Shown here piece by piece: positions 6,657-13,216 of a stretch of DNA of 18,536 nucleotides (its first letter is position 1; the number at the start of each line of letters is the position of its first letter). Origin of the DNA: Clostridia bacterium. GTDB lineage: Bacteria; Bacillota; Clostridia; HGM11514. Under the pieces are notes generated by a model that saw nothing but the letters and a program-made list of their open reading frames with translations, ran no database searches and had not been told where the DNA came from. The stretch lies in contig CAAENE010000107.1 in assembly GCA_900757255.1 (NCBI GenBank), positions 1-18,536 on the forward strand. The letters are read 5' to 3'. Made by a program: the position numbers and the translations under genes.

Positions 6657-6678
6657 AGCCGCACCATTCGGTGCGGCT
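6657..6678. terminator. Bidirectional terminator between noc and the convergent gene
   Basis: Stem AGCCGCACC (6657-6665) / GGTGCGGCT (6670-6678) with an ATTC loop. On the minus strand a run of five Ts follows (6652-6657 read in reverse), so it best serves the gene at 6684-7673; on the plus strand the tail TCCTCTTT is weaker and serves noc. Confidence 0.9.
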
Positions 6679-6683
6679 CCTCT

Positions 6684-7673
6684 TTACCTGGGAGCGATTC
6701 GCTGCAGCAAAGCATTTAACTCGTCAGCAGTCTGCTTCCTGTTGTCAACATGTGACATTGCATCTGCAAAGGAATAAAGAGTATTTACATAATATTCTTT
6801 ACTGGGCAGATAAGGACTCTGATCAATTTTATCCAAAATCTCGGTGGTCAGCGAGGTTACGGTTTCTATCCCGAAATAAACATATATATCATTCAGTGCA
6901 GCGCTGTAATAGTCAGCGGCTTTTTCGTAATTTCCGCCGTTCACAGCTTCCTGTGCTTTTTGATCCGCAAGTTCAAGGACCTTTGTCAGTTGAGTCAGAT
7001 ATTCTTCTTCGTGATAGCTAAAATCTAAAGCGTTGGATCCAAGAGTATATTTGGACAGAGAATCAATATCTCCATTGTCAAGATATTTTTGTCTTTCGTC
7101 AATGTACTCTTTTACGACATCTAAATCTTTTGTGCTTTTATGAATCAATTTTTTGCCGGTAAACTGTACCATGGATAAATAAGTGATTGGAGATCTGGCC
7201 GGAGTACTCCGCATTTTCAAGATATTATTCTGATTCATCCTGATGTAGATTTCATTGTAGGTATTATATAGGCCGTCCATCCGGTCGAAATATTGAAAGG
7301 TCTCACTCACTATAGCGGTATCATACACTTCTTCTTTGTCTTTATTCTCATATTTCAGCAGAGCAAGATAATAAGATGTATCATATCCTTCCCGGTCAGT
7401 TACCGTTACTTTAAACAGTTTGTTATTGATAATACAGTTTTGAAATACTTTATCATAATCTTCTACTTCTTTTTCGTACTGCTTGCGCAGAGCTTCCTTT
7501 ACGCTGTCTTTTACAGCGTCATTGGTGACTGGTTCTGCGTCCGCACCGTCAAAATCACCGATATCTTCATACACTGTCAAATCTTCAACCGGCGGGTTCA
7601 ACATAAAGTATGCAGCTGTGCCTATACCCAAAACCAGTACGACAAGAACGATTATCAAAATTGTTTTTTTCAA
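6684..7673 (-). CDS. Membrane-anchored extracytoplasmic protein of unknown function
   Basis: I do not recognise this 329-residue protein. Residues 1-25 (MKKTILIIVLVVLVLGIGTAAYF...) form one hydrophobic segment after a short basic start, most likely an uncleaved signal anchor; no lipobox cysteine is present. The rest is hydrophilic and rich in acidic and aromatic residues. An acidic linker (residues 31-55) is followed by a mixed alpha/beta part, then a helical C-terminal part. Residues near 235-265 (ADQKAQEAVNGGNYEKAADYYSAAL) look like one TPR helix pair, which hints at protein contacts. The start is TTG at 7671-7673, with AAGGAGTG six bases upstream. It is a single-gene unit with its own promoter and terminator, convergent with noc. 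Confidence 0.85.
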   Translation of the reverse strand: MKKTILIIVLVVLVLGIGTAAYFMLNPPVEDLTVYEDIGDFDGADAEPVTNDAVKDSVKEALRKQYEKEVEDYDKVFQNCIINNKLFKVTVTDREGYDTSYYLALLKYENKDKEEVYDTAIVSETFQYFDRMDGLYNTYNEIYIRMNQNNILKMRSTPARSPITYLSMVQFTGKKLIHKSTKDLDVVKEYIDERQKYLDNGDIDSLSKYTLGSNALDFSYHEEEYLTQLTKVLELADQKAQEAVNGGNYEKAADYYSAALNDIYVYFGIETVTSLTTEILDKIDQSPYLPSKEYYVNTLYSFADAMSHVDNRKQTADELNALLQRIAPR

Positions 7674-7709
7674 AGTATCACTCCTTATTCTCTTAAAAGT
7701 ATAGTTATT

Positions 7710-7737
7710 ATTATACAGGTTTTATTTTAAAAAGCAA
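7710..7737 (-). promoter_or_regulatory. Sigma-A promoter of the anchored protein gene
   Basis: On the minus strand TTGCTT (7732-7737) and TATAAT (7710-7715) are spaced 16 bp, with a TG upstream of the -10 box. The start point would be about 30 bases before the TTG start codon. Confidence 0.7.
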
Positions 7738-7837
7738 GCGAAAAGGCCAAAAGAACAAAATCGGGATAAAAGATCCTATTTTTTATGTTATCTCCTTAAA
7801 TGAAAGGGAATAAAGACTTTTACAAAACATCGCGTTT

Positions 7838-7940
7838 TTATGGTATAATAACTGCAAAGCAGTTATTATACGTTGAACTTATGCGCCGCCGAGCTTTTCC
7901 TCGCATTGCTCGGAAACGGCGATACGCAATTATACCATAA
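7838..7940. repeat. Palindromic repeat element, copy 2 (MITE-like)
   Basis: Perfect 12-bp terminal inverted repeats, TTATGGTATAAT (7838-7849) and ATTATACCATAA (7929-7940), bound a 103-bp unit. Inside lie an 11-bp perfect stem (ATAATAACTGC at 7846-7856 / GCAGTTATTAT at 7860-7870) and a second stem, CCGAGC/GCTCGG with an outer CGCCG/CGGCG. The block ATACGTTGAACTTATGCGC is shared with the repeat at 2192-2466. It has no coding capacity. The left end supplies an extended -10 (TGG-TATAAT, 7842-7849); TTTACA lies at 7819-7824 with a long 19-bp spacer, so the element might drive the downstream yihY-like gene. The stretch from 7738 to 7837 shows nothing else convincing. Confidence 0.7.
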
Positions 7941-8045
7941 TAAGTGCACAGTAAATTTCATACGATAGTAAAACAGATAAAAATCGGTTTTAGCTGTGTG
8001 CTGTTTCATGATTCCGGCAAATATCAATTGAAAGAGGATACGATT

Positions 8046-8885
8046 ATGGCAGAGGATATCAAGTTATTTGTAAAAAGACTTTATAATCATGATTTATTAG
8101 GAACGGCTGCACAGTTGTCCTATTATCTTTTATTATCCTTTTTTCCTTTTATCATTGCACTAATCTCTATTGTCTCTTCCATATCAATTGATAAATACAA
8201 ATTATTGAGCGAGATGTCCCTGTTTATTCCAAACTATATTATGGATATAGTTTATCAGAATACTGAATTTTTTACCAAACGTGCGTCCGACATCGGTACA
8301 ATTTCAATTGGCTTTATTACAACGATTTACCTGTCCTCGCGCGGTTTCAGGGCATTGACACGGCAGCTGAACCGTCCTTACCATGTTGCGGAGGACCGCT
8401 CTATTCTGGTTACCTGGACGATGTCGATAGTAGCCACATTATTATTTGCCGGATTTATTGTTGTTGCTGTCAGTGCCTATATTTTGTGGGAAAACTATGT
8501 TAATTTGTATTTTTCAGCTTTGGCAGCCTCCTCGCTGTACCATATTTTACGATTTGTTCTTCTGTTCATGGGGCTGACTCTTGTTATATCAGTCTTTTAT
8601 ATCGCCATGCCGAATGTTAAGCTGAAATACCACCATGTTTTGCTTGGGGCGTCTATTTCAAGTATTATCTGGATTCTGGTTTCAACCGGCTTTGAAATTT
8701 ATATTACCCATTTTTCAAACTACGCAAACATTTACGGCAGTATCACTGGAATTATCCTGATTCTGCTGTGGCTCTATATTGTATCGATTGCTATTTTATT
8801 GGGAAATGAAATCAACGGATTTTTTTATTATAAAAAGCAGGACACCATACAAATCGAGGCAATAAAAAAAGCAGCCGAAAAATGA
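8046..8885 (+). CDS. YihY/virulence factor BrkB family membrane protein
   Basis: This 279-residue inner-membrane protein belongs to the YihY/BrkB family (often misnamed ribonuclease BN), whose biochemical role is not established. Family features are the N-terminal helix with AAQLSYYLLLSFFPFIIALIS (residues 22-42), the ISIGFITTIYLSSRGFRALTRQLNRPYH segment near 87-114, and a C-terminal hairpin ending GSITGIILILLWLYIVSIAILLGNEINGFFYY. About six membrane segments are visible. The ATG at 8046 is chosen because AGAGGA lies 7 bases upstream and the conserved part begins there; a GTG at 7944 would add an unrelated stretch. The upstream region is a repeat element. It ends 25 bases before the convergent tRNA pair. 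Confidence 0.93.
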   Translation: MAEDIKLFVKRLYNHDLLGTAAQLSYYLLLSFFPFIIALISIVSSISIDKYKLLSEMSLFIPNYIMDIVYQNTEFFTKRASDIGTISIGFITTIYLSSRGFRALTRQLNRPYHVAEDRSILVTWTMSIVATLLFAGFIVVAVSAYILWENYVNLYFSALAASSLYHILRFVLLFMGLTLVISVFYIAMPNVKLKYHHVLLGASISSIIWILVSTGFEIYITHFSNYANIYGSITGIILILLWLYIVSIAILLGNEINGFFYYKKQDTIQIEAIKKAAEK

Positions 8886-8910
8886 TAAAGCATTTAACGA
8901 CTGCCGTGTA

Positions 8911-8986
8911 TGGTGACCCATAGGGGATTCGAACCCCTGTTACCGCCGTGAAAGGGCGGTGTCTTAAACCACTTGACCAATGGGCC
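8911..8986 (-). tRNA. tRNA-Glu (anticodon TTC)
   Basis: On the minus strand a full cloverleaf is read: acceptor GGCCCAT pairs with ATGGGTC, the anticodon stem-loop CCGCC-CTTTCAC-GGCGG carries TTC, and the T arm is AGGGG-TTCGAAT-CCCCT. CCA is encoded at 8911-8913. It lies two bases after the tRNA-Met gene, so the two are surely co-transcribed. No clear T-tailed terminator follows. Confidence 0.96.
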
Positions 8987-8988
8987 TC

Positions 8989-9065
8989 TGGTAGCGGTAA
9001 ATGGACTTGAACCATCGACACTGCGGGTATGAACCGCATGCTCTAGCCAGCTGAGCTATACCGCC
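8989..9065 (-). tRNA. tRNA-Met, elongator (anticodon CAT)
   Basis: On the minus strand the acceptor GGCGGTA pairs with TACCGCT, followed by encoded CCA. The D arm is GCTCAGCTGGCTAGAGC, the anticodon loop TTCATAC gives CAT, and the T arm is ATGGTTCAAGTCCAT. The GGCGGTATAGCTCAGC start fits elongator tRNA-Met of Gram-positive bacteria rather than initiator tRNA. A lysidine-modified tRNA-Ile is less likely but not fully excluded. Confidence 0.92.
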
Positions 9066-9084
9066 ACATAGACTAACAAACGGT

Positions 9085-9113
9085 ATTTTAATATAAAACA
9101 AGCCGTTTGTCAA
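9085..9113 (-). promoter_or_regulatory. Strong sigma-A promoter of the tRNA pair
   Basis: On the minus strand TTGACA (9108-9113) and TAAAAT (9085-9090) are spaced 17 bp. An 8-bp inverted repeat, ACAAACGG (9076-9083) and CCGTTTGT (9103-9110), brackets the -10 box. The start point would be near 9078, about 13 bases before tRNA-Met. Confidence 0.88.
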
Positions 9114-9188
9114 TACTTTTTTTTCAATCTGGATAAAATATTAAAAGATTATACTAATATTAACTCTATATTTATAAAATTCACTAAA

Positions 9189-9213
9189 AATACTTCCCTG
9201 GCTGGGAAGCATT
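9189..9213 (-). terminator. Terminator of the araC-membrane protein operon
   Basis: Stem AATACTTCCC (9189-9198) / GGGAAGCATT (9204-9213), loop TGGCT, followed on the minus strand by a run of Ts. It lies about 40 bases beyond the stop codon at 9251. The bases between it and the tRNA promoter hold nothing else recognisable. Confidence 0.88.
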
Positions 9214-9250
9214 TTTCGGTTTAACAATAATTTTTCCGGAAACTTAAAAT

Positions 9251-10564
9251 TTATACAGCTTTCTTTTTTTCCAGTACCAGCTGTCGGCATTTCTTTTTTA
9301 GTAATGTAAAGTCGATCAGTGAAAAAACCGCTGCGGTAAATGCTATCAGAAAAACAAGCAATGTACGGTAAGTAAACCAAATATGTACCGAGGAATGGTT
9401 TCCAAGCAGAATGTACCAGATAAATGGAATACAGGCAATTGCGAAAAGAAGGCAGGCCTGTTTTAGCTTTGTTTTTTCAAAAGCAAACAACATACCGGCT
9501 GCTGCAAGGATTGCTCCGATCGTCAGTACGCCGCCGATTCTGCCAAGGGAAAGACCATTAAAGTTTTTTGCTATATTATAGAAGCGGTCTGCCAGCTTCA
9601 TCGAGGAACCGTCCGCATTACCTGAGCGCAGAGCGATACTGTCATAGCTTTCCTGCAGGACCTGCTGATGCCCGGATAATGCAAGAATCAAAAATTTAAA
9701 CAGCCAGGTAAATATATAGCCGCCAGCCCACAGAGTACACCAGGATAAAATACGCTTTAGGCTTACGTTGATTTTATCTTCCCTCATTTTAAAGCAAGCG
9801 GCAATCAGTGGTATTCCCAGCGTTATGACAGGGGCTGACAGCAAATCCAGAAAGCTGGTCAATGAGCCTGCTATCAAAAAGATCAGGCCGAATCGTTCCT
9901 CCTTCACAAATAGAATCCCTAAACCAGCTAAGAGGGCAATGTAAAAGACAGAGGAGTAGTGGAGGCAAAGCGGAATGAGCCAAAAATTGATCAGTGCAAA
10001 CCCTATTACATAAGCAAAGAATGCTTTTTTGCCCAGCTTTCGGTATACCAGAATCAGAAAAACAGATAGTAAAAGAAACATTACTATGGTATTGGGGTAA
10101 CGTATTTCATTATAGTTAAAAAAGACCAGCAGAGTTCGTACCGGCACCAGCCAGCCGTGCCAATATCGTCCGTAGGACCATTCCCTCACCGTGCCGCCTT
10201 CTTTGATGGCTTTTATATTGTTAAAGACATCCGCCGAATGGCTTACTATTTTCTGATTCGCTTCAATTGCCGAGCTCAATGGATGGCTGCTGTCCGCTGC
10301 ATAGGACATATTGAGCATGATAGCATCGGTAAAAGTATCAATTTTATAGGCTTCCTCGTCCAGCACAATTTTTGGATTCAATCCATTTTTCTGTATCTGA
10401 CCAATGGATTCCATAATATGGCTCTCGACAGCACTGTTTGGAATAGCGCAAACCAAGACCATAGAAAGGAAGTAAATGATAATTAATCCGAACAATACAG
10501 CAAGATAGTGATTATCCACTTTTTGGCGTTTGGGTAAGGCCTGCTTTTTCTTCTTTTTGGACAT
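9251..10564 (-). CDS. Polytopic membrane protein of unknown function (437 aa)
   Basis: I do not recognise a named family. After a very basic N-terminus (MSKKKKKQALPKRQK) comes a membrane segment at about 22-43, then a roughly 100-residue hydrophilic loop with WSYGRYWHGWLVPVRTLLVFF near 130-150. About eight to nine further hydrophobic segments follow, and a conserved-looking GNHSSVHIWFTYR near 390-402. The layout (first helix, large outer loop, many helices) resembles GT-C-type lipid-linked glycosyltransferases, but no catalytic motif was identified, so this is only a suggestion. It is not a major-facilitator fucose permease by eye. It starts 14 bases after the AraC-type gene, with GAGGT at its ribosome site, so it is in an operon with the probable fucose regulator. 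Confidence 0.85.
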   Translation of the reverse strand: MSKKKKKQALPKRQKVDNHYLAVLFGLIIIYFLSMVLVCAIPNSAVESHIMESIGQIQKNGLNPKIVLDEEAYKIDTFTDAIMLNMSYAADSSHPLSSAIEANQKIVSHSADVFNNIKAIKEGGTVREWSYGRYWHGWLVPVRTLLVFFNYNEIRYPNTIVMFLLLSVFLILVYRKLGKKAFFAYVIGFALINFWLIPLCLHYSSVFYIALLAGLGILFVKEERFGLIFLIAGSLTSFLDLLSAPVITLGIPLIAACFKMREDKINVSLKRILSWCTLWAGGYIFTWLFKFLILALSGHQQVLQESYDSIALRSGNADGSSMKLADRFYNIAKNFNGLSLGRIGGVLTIGAILAAAGMLFAFEKTKLKQACLLFAIACIPFIWYILLGNHSSVHIWFTYRTLLVFLIAFTAAVFSLIDFTLLKKKCRQLVLEKKKAV

Positions 10565-10578
10565 GCTGATACCTCACA

Positions 10579-11496
10579 TTATTCTTTCTTCAAATACGAT
10601 ACAGCAGTTTCAGAAACCTCTGCGACATTGATTTTACTGTAATTTGCTCCGATATCCAATAGCATCGGGATATTTTCTTTGTTCTTTCCGGCTTGGGTCG
10701 GCGTCTGTCCGGTAATCTCCTTAAAAACCCGGTTAAATGTTCTGACGTTTGAAAATCCGCAGTCGACCGCTATATCTGTGATTTTTTTGGCAGTCGTCTG
10801 AAGCTCCTCGATCGCCTTTTCTACCCGTACAACATTGATATAATTAACAAAATTCATTCCAGTCAGGCGTTTAAAGAGCTTGGAAAAATAGGACGGGCTG
10901 AAATGCAGCACTGCCGCTGCTTTTTCCAGTGTGATGTCCTCCCGATAATTCCGATTGATATAGGTCAAAAGATTCTGAAGCTCTACCAGCATTTCCATTC
11001 GGTGATTTTCGGCAAGGACATCCTTTGCTATACTGGGATGCACCCGAAGAAGCAGACCCCAGAGCACGCAGAGATTGCCCCGGGTAATGAAATCATAATA
11101 AATATCACCTTTCGCCAGCTCCCCGCGGATTTTTTCCAGCAGTTCATTGATCTGTTCATATATTCCGTTGTCTTTTATCGTTTCATATTTCAGGACAGGG
11201 TAGGAAAAACGAAAATTTTTATAGGTACTGAATAACAAGTCAATATCGAAAATGAGAATGTCCATTTGGGATTCTTCCGACTCCACATAATGGATATCTC
11301 CGCTGTCGCAGATAATGACATCCCCTTTTTCCACCCGGTAAATATCGTTATTGATTCCGATTTTGGCTTTTCCGCCCTTCATCACAGTAATTTCGATTTC
11401 CCGGTGCCAATGCGGCATGGAGGTCAGATTCCAGTAGCTGGCAAGCCATGCGCGGAAATAGGTTTTATATTTGATTCTTTCATGAAATGCCCGCAT
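10579..11496 (-). CDS. AraC-family transcriptional regulator, probably of the fucose genes
   Basis: A 305-residue regulator. Residues 15-110 form a cupin-like sensor domain (SMPHWHREIEITVMKGGKAKI...VEKGDVIICDSGDIHYVES), and residues 185-275 are the double helix-turn-helix of the AraC family: DITLEKAAAVLHFSPSYFSKLFKRLTG and ITDIAVDCGFSNVRTFNRVFKEITGQTP. About 35 further residues follow, longer than usual. The ATG at 11494-11496 has AGGAGG five bases upstream. It is divergent from the kinase and isomerase genes, with repeated ACAAA-type motifs in the shared promoter region, so it most likely senses fucose, fuculose or a phosphorylated product and controls both directions. The inducer is inferred, not shown. 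Confidence 0.92.
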   Translation of the reverse strand: MRAFHERIKYKTYFRAWLASYWNLTSMPHWHREIEITVMKGGKAKIGINNDIYRVEKGDVIICDSGDIHYVESEESQMDILIFDIDLLFSTYKNFRFSYPVLKYETIKDNGIYEQINELLEKIRGELAKGDIYYDFITRGNLCVLWGLLLRVHPSIAKDVLAENHRMEMLVELQNLLTYINRNYREDITLEKAAAVLHFSPSYFSKLFKRLTGMNFVNYINVVRVEKAIEELQTTAKKITDIAVDCGFSNVRTFNRVFKEITGQTPTQAGKNKENIPMLLDIGANYSKINVAEVSETAVSYLKKE

Positions 11497-11580
11497 CTTT
11501 TCCTCCTGTTTTTTAAACGATACTGCCTTCCTTAACCGATGCTTATTTAAAATTTATCTTATCATACGGTGCAAGCCGGC

Positions 11581-11645
11581 ACAAATATTGTATTTATTAT
11601 AACAAATAGTACAAAAATTGTCTATAAAATCAACAAATATTTTCT
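11581..11645. promoter_or_regulatory. Repeated putative regulator-binding sites in the divergent promoter
   Basis: Motifs of the form ACAAAWATTGTMT occur at 11581-11593, 11611-11623 and 11633-11645 (the last with one mismatch), and a related ACAAATAGTAC occurs at 11602-11612. The ACAAATA copies at 11581 and 11602 are 21 bases apart (two helical turns), and those at 11602 and 11633 are 31 bases apart (about three turns). They overlap the araC promoter and abut the kinase -35 box, as expected for an AraC activator that also controls itself. The region is AT-rich, so some matches may be chance. Confidence 0.5.
11596..11624 (-). promoter_or_regulatory. Promoter of the AraC-type regulator operon
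   Basis: On the minus strand TAGACA (11619-11624) and TATAAT (11596-11601) are spaced 17 bp, and a TG precedes the -10 box. This leaves a leader of about 95 bases before the araC start, in which nothing else is recognised. Confidence 0.7.
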
Positions 11646-11673
11646 GTCAATTTAAATAGGTTAAAGCTATAAT
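11645..11673 (+). promoter_or_regulatory. Promoter of the kinase-fucose isomerase operon
   Basis: TATAAT at 11668-11673 is preceded, at 17 bp, by TGTCAA at 11645-11650, a weak -35 box. A weak -35 flanked upstream by the ACAAA-type repeats fits activation by the divergent AraC-family protein. Confidence 0.65.
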
Positions 11674-11712
11674 TAACATAGACTGGATAACAAATAAGAG
11701 GAGGTGTTTGGT

Positions 11713-13191
11713 TTGTTCAATACCCTCGCATTTGATTTCGGCGCGTCAAGCGGCCGTGCCATGCTGGGACAATATGACGGAAATCGTCTGATTTTATCTG
11801 AAATGCACCGGTTTGAAAATAACCCTGTCGTTGTGAATCGATCCATGTACTGGGATATCCTGAATCTGTTTTATGAAATCAAAAATGGGATTTCAATCAC
11901 CAAAAACAGCGGCTATTCCGAAATTTCATCCATAGGTATCGATACCTGGGGAGTTGATTTCGGATTATTGGATAAGGACGGGGATTTAATTGGCAATCCA
12001 TATCATTACCGCGATTCCCGCACCAATGGTTATGTGGATAAAATAAAGCGGCTGATTGGGGAAGAGGAGCTTTATGCTCAGACCGGCCTCGAATCTATCT
12101 TTTTCAATACCTTGTACCAGCTGGCTTCCATGGCGGATCATAAGCCGGAAATCCTAAACAGAGCTGAATCGCTGCTAATGGTTCCTGACCTGTTTAACTA
12201 TTTTCTCAGCGGCGAAAAATACAGTGAATATACCATTGCGTCTACCACCCAATTATACAATCCCACCAAAAAGCAGTGGGCCTTTGAGTTGATGGAAAAA
12301 TGCGGTATTCCATCGAACCTGTTCCATCCTGTCGTGAATCCCGGCACGATTATCGGTACCCTGCGCCCGGAACTCTCAGAAGAGCTGTCTGTCGGGAAAA
12401 TTTCCATTTCAACAGTCGCCTCCCATGATACAGAGAGCGCTATTGCGGCTGTTCCGGCAGAGGATGGTAAAAAGTTTGCATATATCAGCTGCGGCACGTG
12501 GTCCTTAATGGGACTTGAGCTGTCTAAACCGCTGATTAACCAAAAAACAATGGAATATAACCTTGCCAATGAAGGCGGCGTCAATGATACCACCTGCCTC
12601 CTTAAAAATATTATGGGCTTATGGCTGGTACAGGAGTGCCGCAGGCAATGGAAGCGCGACGGAGAAGCAATTTCTTATCAGGAAATGGAAGAGGCCTGTA
12701 ATCAGGCAAAACCGTTCCAGCGGTTCGTCAATCCTGATGATGACCTGTTCGTTGCTCCGATCAATATGGTTAAGGCGATCCATTCCTTTTGCGCAAATTC
12801 CGGTCAGACACCGCCGGAGAGTAAAGGTGAGTATGTTCGGTGTATCATGGAAAGCCTGGCCTTTAAATACCGCTATACTGTGGAAATGCTGGAAACGGTT
12901 TCCGGCGAAAAGCTGGATGTGATTCATATTATCGGCGGAGGCGTAAAGGATAAAACTTTATGTCAGATGACCGCAAATGCAACCGGCAGAACAGTGATTG
13001 CCGGTCCGGCTGAAGCGACGGCTGCCGGTAACCTGATGGTTCAGCTGATGGCTGTTAAAGAACTCAAAAATCTATCAGAGGGCCGCGCCATGATCAAAAA
13101 TTCCTTTGATTTTGACATCTATGAACCAAAGGATACGCAAAGCTATGACGCAGCGTATGATATCTTTCGTAAAACAGCACTTAAAGTATGA
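11713..13191 (+). CDS. Rhamnulokinase-family (FGGY) sugar kinase, probable L-fuculokinase
   Basis: This is a 492-residue FGGY kinase that phosphorylates a ketose at O1. Motifs: the phosphate-binding loop LAFDFGASSGRAMLG at the N-terminus; IGIDTWGVDFGLLDKDG near 76-92 with the catalytic aspartate; YHYRDSRT near 99-106; VASHDTESAIAAVP near 236-249; SCGTWSLMGLEL near 259-270; and HIIGGGVKDKTLCQMTANATG near 400-420. By eye it resembles RhaB more than E. coli FucK. It is followed 25 bases later by fucI, so L-fuculose is the likeliest substrate; L-rhamnulose is the alternative. TTG at 11713 is chosen over GTG at 11704 because AGGAGGTG sits six bases before the TTG and covers the GTG. Confidence 0.9.
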   Translation: MFNTLAFDFGASSGRAMLGQYDGNRLILSEMHRFENNPVVVNRSMYWDILNLFYEIKNGISITKNSGYSEISSIGIDTWGVDFGLLDKDGDLIGNPYHYRDSRTNGYVDKIKRLIGEEELYAQTGLESIFFNTLYQLASMADHKPEILNRAESLLMVPDLFNYFLSGEKYSEYTIASTTQLYNPTKKQWAFELMEKCGIPSNLFHPVVNPGTIIGTLRPELSEELSVGKISISTVASHDTESAIAAVPAEDGKKFAYISCGTWSLMGLELSKPLINQKTMEYNLANEGGVNDTTCLLKNIMGLWLVQECRRQWKRDGEAISYQEMEEACNQAKPFQRFVNPDDDLFVAPINMVKAIHSFCANSGQTPPESKGEYVRCIMESLAFKYRYTVEMLETVSGEKLDVIHIIGGGVKDKTLCQMTANATGRTVIAGPAEATAAGNLMVQLMAVKELKNLSEGRAMIKNSFDFDIYEPKDTQSYDAAYDIFRKTALKV

Positions 13192-13216
13192 ATTAAAATA
13201 AAAGGAGGCAAATCTT

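Noticed and set aside
7944..8045. Upstream extension of the YihY-like protein from a GTG at 7944
   Set aside because: The added 34 residues do not fit the family and the GTG has no ribosome site, whereas ATG 8046 has AGAGGA at good spacing.
8812..9039. Minus-strand frame over the tRNA genes
   Set aside because: It is a translation of the tRNA-Met and tRNA-Glu genes and the end of the convergent gene, with no ribosome site.
9233..9242. TTTCCGGAAA as a second Noc-binding site
   Set aside because: It is shorter than the NBS by a central base pair set and lacks the CCCGGG core, and such short palindromes are common.
11570..11583. TGCAAGCCGGCACA as a CcpA cre site upstream of the kinase operon
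   Set aside because: It breaks the central CG and a W position of the cre consensus, so support is too weak without a conserved match in relatives.
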